A stretch of 64,000 bases of DNA, taken from assembly GCF_020037125.1 (NCBI RefSeq), contig NZ_JAIQDG010000045.1:26275-90274 (forward strand), read 5' to 3'. The position numbers were made by a program, and so were the translations under genes. Origin of the DNA: Myxococcus sp. RHSTA-1-4 (GTDB lineage: Bacteria > Myxococcota > Myxococcia > Myxococcales > Myxococcaceae). How positions within the stretch are numbered: position 1 is the stretch's first letter; each line of letters begins with the position of its first letter. The notes below the pieces were generated by a model that made no database searches, had not been told where the DNA came from, and saw only the letters and a list, made by a program, of their open reading frames with translations. This document shows positions 59,494 through 64,000 of the stretch, piece after piece.

Positions 59494-61779
59494 ATGTCCG
59501 CCTCTCCTCCCCGCCCGGTCTACACCGCCGACGTGGAGGGCGCCGTTCCCGTCGCGCGGGACGGTGCCCCGGTATCTCGCGAGGCCAACGCCCCCGCGCG
59601 CCCCACCACGACCTTGGAGGGGAGCCTCGAGCGCATCACCTACACCAACGAGGAGGCCGCCTGGAGCGTGGTGCGGGTGGCGGTCCACGGCCGCAAGGAG
59701 CCCATCACCGCGGTGGGCAACCTCCTGGGCGCCCAGCCGGGAGAGTCCCTCCGCCTCACCGGCTGGTGGGTGCAGGACAGGAAGTACGGGGAGCAGTTCC
59801 GGGTCGTCTCCTTCGCGACGGTGAAGCCGGCGACGCTGGTGGGCATCGAGAAGTACCTTGGCAGCGGGCTGGTGAAGGGCGTGGGCCCGGCGATGGCCCG
59901 GCGCCTGGTGCAGCACTTCGGCCTGGAGACGCTGGACGTCATCGACTCGAAGCCCGAGCGGCTGGCGGAGGTGAAGGGCTTCGGGGAGAAGCGGCGCAAG
60001 CTGCTGTGCGAGACCTGGGCCGAGCAGCGCGACATCCGTCAGGTGATGGTCTTCCTGCAGACCCACGAGGTGCCGGCCAGCTTCGCGGTGAAGGTCTACA
60101 AGCAGTACGGCGCCCAGGCGACTTCCGTGGTGCAGGAGAACCCGTACCGGCTGGCCATCGACGTGTACGGCATCGGCTTTCGCACCGCCGACCGCATCGC
60201 TCAGTCGATGGGCGTGCCCACGCACTCGCCCAAGCGCGCCGAGGCGGGCGTGCTGCACGTGCTCCGCGAGTTCTCCGAGGAGGGCCACCTCTACGCGCCG
60301 CGCGACAAGCTCACCGCGCGCACGGTGGAGATGCTGGAGGTGACGCCCGAGCTCGTGGAGGCGGCCATCACCCGGCTGGCCGCCGCCGAGTACCTCGCCG
60401 TGGAAGGGGCCAGCGCTTTCTCCCAGCCCCGCCCCGAGGACGCCTGCGAGGCGGTGTACCTGAAGGCCCTTCACGTATCGGAAGTCGGAGTCGCCAACCT
60501 CCTCAAGGCGCTCGCCGCCTGGCCCGCGCGGCCCCTGGAAGTGGACGTGGAGCGGGCGATTGCATGGTTCGAGGGCCGCCAGGGCCTGTCGCTCGCCCCC
60601 GAGCAGAAGGAGGCGGTGCGCCAGGCGATGGTGGCCAAGGTGCTGGTCATCACCGGAGGCCCGGGCACCGGGAAGACGACGCTGGTCAACGCCATCCTCT
60701 CCATCCTGGAGAAGAAGGGCCGCAAGCTCCTGCTGTCGGCGCCCACCGGACGCGCGGCGAAGCGGATGGGGGAGGCCACGGGGCGCGAGGCGGAGACCAT
60801 CCACCGGCTGCTCGAATACAACCCCCGCACCCACGGCTTCCAGCGCGACCGGAACAACCCGCTCGAAGCCGACGTGCTGGTGCTCGACGAGGTGTCCATG
60901 GTGGACACCGTGCTGATGCTCAACGTGCTCAAGGCGCTGCCGCCCCACTGCCAGCTCCTGCTCGTGGGGGACGTGGACCAGCTGCCGAGCGTGGGGCCGG
61001 GCAGCGTGCTCCAGGACATCATCGTCTCCGGGCACGTGCCGGTGGTGCGGCTGAAGCACATCTTCCGCCAGGCGCAGGCCAGCCTCATCATCACCAACGC
61101 CCATCGCATCAACCAGGGGGAGCTGCCCCAGGTCCCCGCGGCGGATGCGATGGCGGACTTCTACTTCGTGGAGAAGGAGGAGCCGGAGGCCATCCTCGCG
61201 ACCCTGAAGACGCTGGTGAAGGAGCGCATCCCCCGCCGCTTCGGCCTGCACCCGGTGGACGAGGTGCAGGTGCTCGTGCCGATGAACCGGGGCCTCATCG
61301 GGACGGCGAGCCTCAACACCGCGCTGCAGGAGCACCTGAACCCCTCCGGAGAGGAGCTCGCCCGGGGCAACCGGACTTTCCGGGTGGGCGACAAGGTGAT
61401 GCAGGTGCGCAACAACTACGAGCTCGGCGTCTTCAACGGGGACATCGGGCGGGTGGAGGCCATCGACAAGGACGAGCAGTCGCTGGTGGTGCGCTTCGAC
61501 GGGCGGCCGGTGGCCTACACCTGGTCGGACCTCGACGAGCTGGTGCTGGCCTACGCCACGAGCGTGCACAAGTCACAGGGAAGCGAATACCCGTGCGTGG
61601 TGCTGCCCCTGCATACGCAGCACTACACGCTGCTGCAGCGCAATCTGCTCTATACCGGTGTGACGCGTGGCAAGAGGCTGGTGGTGCTGGTGGGAAGCAA
61701 GAAGGCGCTAGGGATTGCCGTGCGCAACGGGGACACCCAGAAGCGCTTCACACGGCTCGCCGCGCGGCTGCGGGACTGA
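59494..61779 (+). CDS. recD2: RecD2-like SF1B DNA helicase
   Basis: A 761-residue protein. The N-terminal region has an OB-like part and helix-hairpin-helix segments (LVKGVGPAMARRLVQHFG, LAEVKGFGEKRRKLLCETW). Walker A is VITGGPGTGKTTLVNAILS, Walker B is DVLVLDEVSMVDTVLMLN, and later motifs include LLLVGDVDQLPSVGPGS, LKHIFRQAQASLI and YATSVHKSQGSEYPCVVLP. RecD2 is a 5'-3' helicase that works without RecBC. The first ~20 residues (MSASPPRPVYTADVEG) are extra. The ribosome binding site is weak. Confidence 0.92.
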   Translation: MSASPPRPVYTADVEGAVPVARDGAPVSREANAPARPTTTLEGSLERITYTNEEAAWSVVRVAVHGRKEPITAVGNLLGAQPGESLRLTGWWVQDRKYGEQFRVVSFATVKPATLVGIEKYLGSGLVKGVGPAMARRLVQHFGLETLDVIDSKPERLAEVKGFGEKRRKLLCETWAEQRDIRQVMVFLQTHEVPASFAVKVYKQYGAQATSVVQENPYRLAIDVYGIGFRTADRIAQSMGVPTHSPKRAEAGVLHVLREFSEEGHLYAPRDKLTARTVEMLEVTPELVEAAITRLAAAEYLAVEGASAFSQPRPEDACEAVYLKALHVSEVGVANLLKALAAWPARPLEVDVERAIAWFEGRQGLSLAPEQKEAVRQAMVAKVLVITGGPGTGKTTLVNAILSILEKKGRKLLLSAPTGRAAKRMGEATGREAETIHRLLEYNPRTHGFQRDRNNPLEADVLVLDEVSMVDTVLMLNVLKALPPHCQLLLVGDVDQLPSVGPGSVLQDIIVSGHVPVVRLKHIFRQAQASLIITNAHRINQGELPQVPAADAMADFYFVEKEEPEAILATLKTLVKERIPRRFGLHPVDEVQVLVPMNRGLIGTASLNTALQEHLNPSGEELARGNRTFRVGDKVMQVRNNYELGVFNGDIGRVEAIDKDEQSLVVRFDGRPVAYTWSDLDELVLAYATSVHKSQGSEYPCVVLPLHTQHYTLLQRNLLYTGVTRGKRLVVLVGSKKALGIAVRNGDTQKRFTRLAARLRD

Positions 61780-61823
61780 CAGCGGGCACGCCTTGGGGCA
61801 GGCAAGGATTTCCGCGCTCCGAG

Positions 61824-61860
61824 GGGCCCCACCCCGCGCATGCCGCGCGGAGTGGGCCCT
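61824..61860. terminator. Bidirectional terminator hairpin
   Basis: GGGCCCCAC...CCGCGC (61824-61839) pairs with GCGCGG...GTGGGCCC (61845-61859) with small bulges, followed by CTT. It lies between the convergent recD2 and EEP-MIR genes. Confidence 0.6.
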
Positions 61861-61875
61861 TGCCGCCGGGCTGCT

Positions 61876-63225
61876 TCAGATGGGGTCCTTGCCGTCCAAG
61901 CCGAACGCCGCGAACACCGACCACCAATCGTTGTCGTCGCGGTCGCCGTAGCAGGTGACCTCCTGCTGGCCCCGCGTCCAATCCGGATGCGAGTGCCCGT
62001 AGTGCGAGTGCAGGGCGTGGTTGGTGGCGACGTGGATGAGCTTCACCCGCTTGCCGCCCGTCCACGCCCCTCCGCCCTCCACCTCGACGCGCCAGTTGTC
62101 GTTGCCGTCGCCGATGCCGTTGTCCCCGTAGCAGGTGACCTCCTGCTGCCCGGTGACGGGCGAGGGATGACCGCCATGGCTGTGCAGGTTGCGCCAGGTG
62201 GCCCGGTGGTACAGCCGGATGACGTCACCGTGGTTCACCGGCATGCCCAGCCGGTAGGAGCTCGCGGACCCATCCGGGCCCCGGATGCGCCACCAGTCAT
62301 TGTCGTCGTAGCCCTCGTAGGCCGTCACCTGCTGCTGGCCCGACGTACCGGTGTGCCCGTAGTTGGCGAGGTGCGAGTGCAGCGCCCTGCCGGTCGCGCT
62401 GTGCCGGAGCTTGATGCTGCTGCCGTACGTGAGGGTGAAGCCCTCCTGCGGCGACTGCAGCTCCGCCAGCACATAGGGGTGGTCCGTCGGGTTGTTCGGC
62501 GGCGACCGGCGCGACACCCTCCTCACCGAGTACGGCCCCCGGAAGTAGATGAAGTCGGGGGAGTCCGGCGCCTCGTCCCCCGGATGCACCTGCGGATACG
62601 CGGGCAGGGTGTTGGCCAGCGTGCTGTGCGCCATGAAGTGCTCGTACTGCGGCCTGTGGAGGTCCGCCTGCGGCCAGGCGTTGAAGTCACCCCCGAAGAT
62701 GATGGGGATGTTCGGGTCCCGCCCCGCGGTCATCGCGGCGGCCTGGTGGTGGCCCGCGACGTTCTCCGCCAGCTCCCGCTGCCAGTCGAACTCCGGGTTG
62801 CCGTGATGGACCGGGTTGAACCGCGTGGAGAAGATGTGGATGCGCCTGCCATCCACGACGAAGCTGCTCTCCACCGTCCCGAACCCCGTCGTGTCCCCGT
62901 CATACATCACCGGGTGGTAGACAGCCGCTTCCAGGGGGAACCGCGACAGGATGCCCACGGCCTTGTGGCCCCGCAGTCCAAGCGCATTGGTGTTGGCCCA
63001 GTGCCGGTACGGGAGTCCCGTCAACTCCGAGAGGCGGACCACCTGGTTGACGCCACTTCCATAGGGCCAGGGCCGCTCGTTCCTCGCCTCGTTGAGGAAG
63101 ACGATGTCAGGCGCCAGTGCGCGAATCTCCTCCGCCAGCCGAGGCAACATGGAGTTGGCATCGAGCGTCCCCGTCATGTTCCCTTCAGCGATATTCCAAC
63201 ACATCACTCTCAACAGCACGGCCAT
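61876..63225 (-). CDS. Endonuclease/exonuclease/phosphatase domain with three MIR repeats
   Basis: A 449-residue protein starting at ATG 63225 after AGGGGGAAAGACC. Residues 1-260 are an endonuclease/exonuclease/phosphatase domain: VMCWNIAEGN (Asn), IVFLNEARNE (Glu), HGNPEFDWQREL, GGDFNAWPQ (Asp-x-Asn) and TDHPYVLAEL (Asp-His). Residues about 265-449 are three MIR-like repeats (YGSSIKLRHSATGRALHSHL, HGDVIRLYHRATWRNLHSHG, VKLIHVATNHALHSHYGHSH), each with the GQQxVTxY ending. MIR domains are beta-trefoils best known from eukaryotic O-mannosyltransferases and IP3/ryanodine receptors. No signal peptide. The substrate of the EEP part is unknown. Confidence 0.88.
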   Translation of the reverse strand: MAVLLRVMCWNIAEGNMTGTLDANSMLPRLAEEIRALAPDIVFLNEARNERPWPYGSGVNQVVRLSELTGLPYRHWANTNALGLRGHKAVGILSRFPLEAAVYHPVMYDGDTTGFGTVESSFVVDGRRIHIFSTRFNPVHHGNPEFDWQRELAENVAGHHQAAAMTAGRDPNIPIIFGGDFNAWPQADLHRPQYEHFMAHSTLANTLPAYPQVHPGDEAPDSPDFIYFRGPYSVRRVSRRSPPNNPTDHPYVLAELQSPQEGFTLTYGSSIKLRHSATGRALHSHLANYGHTGTSGQQQVTAYEGYDDNDWWRIRGPDGSASSYRLGMPVNHGDVIRLYHRATWRNLHSHGGHPSPVTGQQEVTCYGDNGIGDGNDNWRVEVEGGGAWTGGKRVKLIHVATNHALHSHYGHSHPDWTRGQQEVTCYGDRDDNDWWSVFAAFGLDGKDPI

Positions 63226-63893
63226 GGTCTTTCCCCCTGTGAAGCTTCAAGGCATGAGATGAGTCGCGGCCGGTAACGGCCAATCACTCTCAAGCGGTGC
63301 ATTCGGGCAGACCAGACCTCGCCCCGTCCATGGATGCAGTGGCTCCGCTCGTATGTCGCCCCGTGCCGCGGTGCGCTGGCACCCCTCCGCCAGCGACATT
63401 CTGGATACGAAATCAATCCCTGAATCTGGCTGTCTTCTGTCTTTCGTGGAGTTTGAGAATGGGTCGCGCAATCCCTGACAACGGGGGTTTCGGATGGAGG
63501 GCAGAGACCGTCCGAACGGCCGTGTGATCCATGCCCCTACCTGGTGTCATCAGACACAACCCTGTTGCATGTTGTAGTGACCTGCTGCAGGCGTGCGCGG
63601 CCCTGATCGCGAGACACACGCGCTGAGATTCCGCCGGGTTGGGAGGCGCCAGGGGGGGAGACGCTCACGAGATCGCGAAGCTGATCGCGGAGGTCTGGAT
63701 CACCGACACGTCTCTGTCGTAGTGGTGGGCCGCGATCAGCTCACGAGCCCGGCACCCATCTGTCTACGGGGTGCGACAGGGTGCGACGGGTATGGAGGTG
63801 CGTGAAGGGTGTCCCACGCACCGGGGAACAGGGACGAGGACACCAGCGAGCACCGGACGCACGCAACGGGCCTGACGCTTGGAGCGCGGGCTC
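63226..63893. other. Largely non-coding stretch
   Basis: About 670 bases with no convincing gene. It contains the EEP-MIR promoter region. A coding-like tail (GGDAHEIAKLIAEVWITDTS, then a stop at about 63720) looks like a gene remnant. A 12-base inverted repeat lies at 63679-63741. A second possible small frame at 63593-63805 is not supported. Confidence 0.4.
63679..63741. repeat. 12-base inverted repeat
   Basis: AGCTGATCGCGG (63679-63690) and CCGCGATCAGCT (63730-63741) are perfect reverse complements 39 bases apart. The role is unknown. Confidence 0.5.
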
Positions 63894-64000
63894 ATGGGAG
63901 GCATCTTCGTGGGCGGGTTGGACTGGGTGCAGGTCGACGTGGGCTTTCCCATGAGCCTCGCCGTGGTGGGCGCCGCGCGCCTGCTGGGCATGGAGCGCCG
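63894..64000 (+). CDS. Start of a cut-off gene
   Basis: The frame from ATG 63894 (MGGIFVGGLDWVQVDVGFPM) runs open to the window end. A TTG at 63879 is an alternative start; a stop at 63873 closes the frame upstream. The segment includes a hydrophobic stretch (SLAVVGAARLLGM). The product is unknown and the gene continues beyond the window. Confidence 0.4.
   Translation, partial: MGGIFVGGLDWVQVDVGFPMSLAVVGAARLLGMER

Noticed and set aside
59479..61569. A 696-codon minus-strand frame
   Set aside because: Antisense to the RecD2-like gene with complete helicase motifs.

Overview
The window is 64 kb of GC-rich DNA with strong G/C bias at third codon positions. It most likely comes from a fruiting myxobacterium of the Myxococcaceae (Myxococcus, Pyxidicoccus or Corallococcus type). 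The best single clue is a close homologue of development-specific spore coat protein S at 36766-37293. Many lipoproteins, secreted HExxH proteases, FG-GAP and beta-helix proteins, and a solitary MazF toxin agree with this. No rRNA, convincing tRNA, IS element, phage or CRISPR array was seen. The DNA reads as chromosomal accessory sequence with dense genes, several decayed gene fragments and mostly short operons.

Layout. 1-8.7 kb: the end of an FG-GAP repeat protein, two lipoproteins (one with a CxxCH motif, one collagen-like), a decayed gene on the minus strand, an alpha/beta hydrolase, and a run of poorly known small genes including an L,D-transpeptidase-like protein and a DUF1801 protein. 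8.8-15.1 kb: a rifampicin phosphotransferase, a RidA-like gene divergent from a LysR regulator, and a Tat-exported GMC oxidoreductase. 15.4-19 kb: a beta-helix lipoprotein behind a structured leader, an astacin-like protease and a GNAT acetyltransferase. 19.4-24.1 kb: an MbnP-like lipoprotein, a heparinase II/III-like lipoprotein and a PL6-type beta-helix lyase, which look like a surface polysaccharide-degrading set. 24.3-29.6 kb: a flavin reductase, a YCII/DGPF protein, a thiolase-FadB beta-oxidation operon and a cupin.

29.7-33.2 kb: two recently duplicated M57 metalloprotease lipoproteins around a methyltransferase and a trypsin-like lipoprotein. 33.6-39.4 kb: a lipoprotein, a DUF4261-SUFU protein, protein S, a NodB polysaccharide deacetylase, a YkuD L,D-transpeptidase and a solitary MazF. 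39.6-45.2 kb: the most unusual locus, with a small protein translationally coupled to a LysM/peptidoglycan-binding protein, then a 1321-residue protein made of nine TIG/IPT repeats joined to a phospholipase-D-like module. 45.3-50.3 kb: a beta-barrel protein, a peptidase-type hydrolase, a LysR regulator divergent from an exported haloalkane dehalogenase, and a triple-BON protein. 50.8-56.8 kb: a secreted papain-like protease with Calx-beta repeats and a large propeller-like lipoprotein. 56.9-61.8 kb: a SUV3-like RNA helicase and a RecD2-like DNA helicase. 61.9-64 kb: an endonuclease/exonuclease/phosphatase protein fused to three MIR repeats, then a largely empty stretch and the start of a cut-off gene.

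Taken together, much of the window serves predation and development: secreted proteases, polysaccharide lyases, cell-wall enzymes, and spore-coat and envelope remodelling. Core fatty acid oxidation and nucleic acid helicases are interspersed. All functions are inferred from motifs read by eye; no database search was run.
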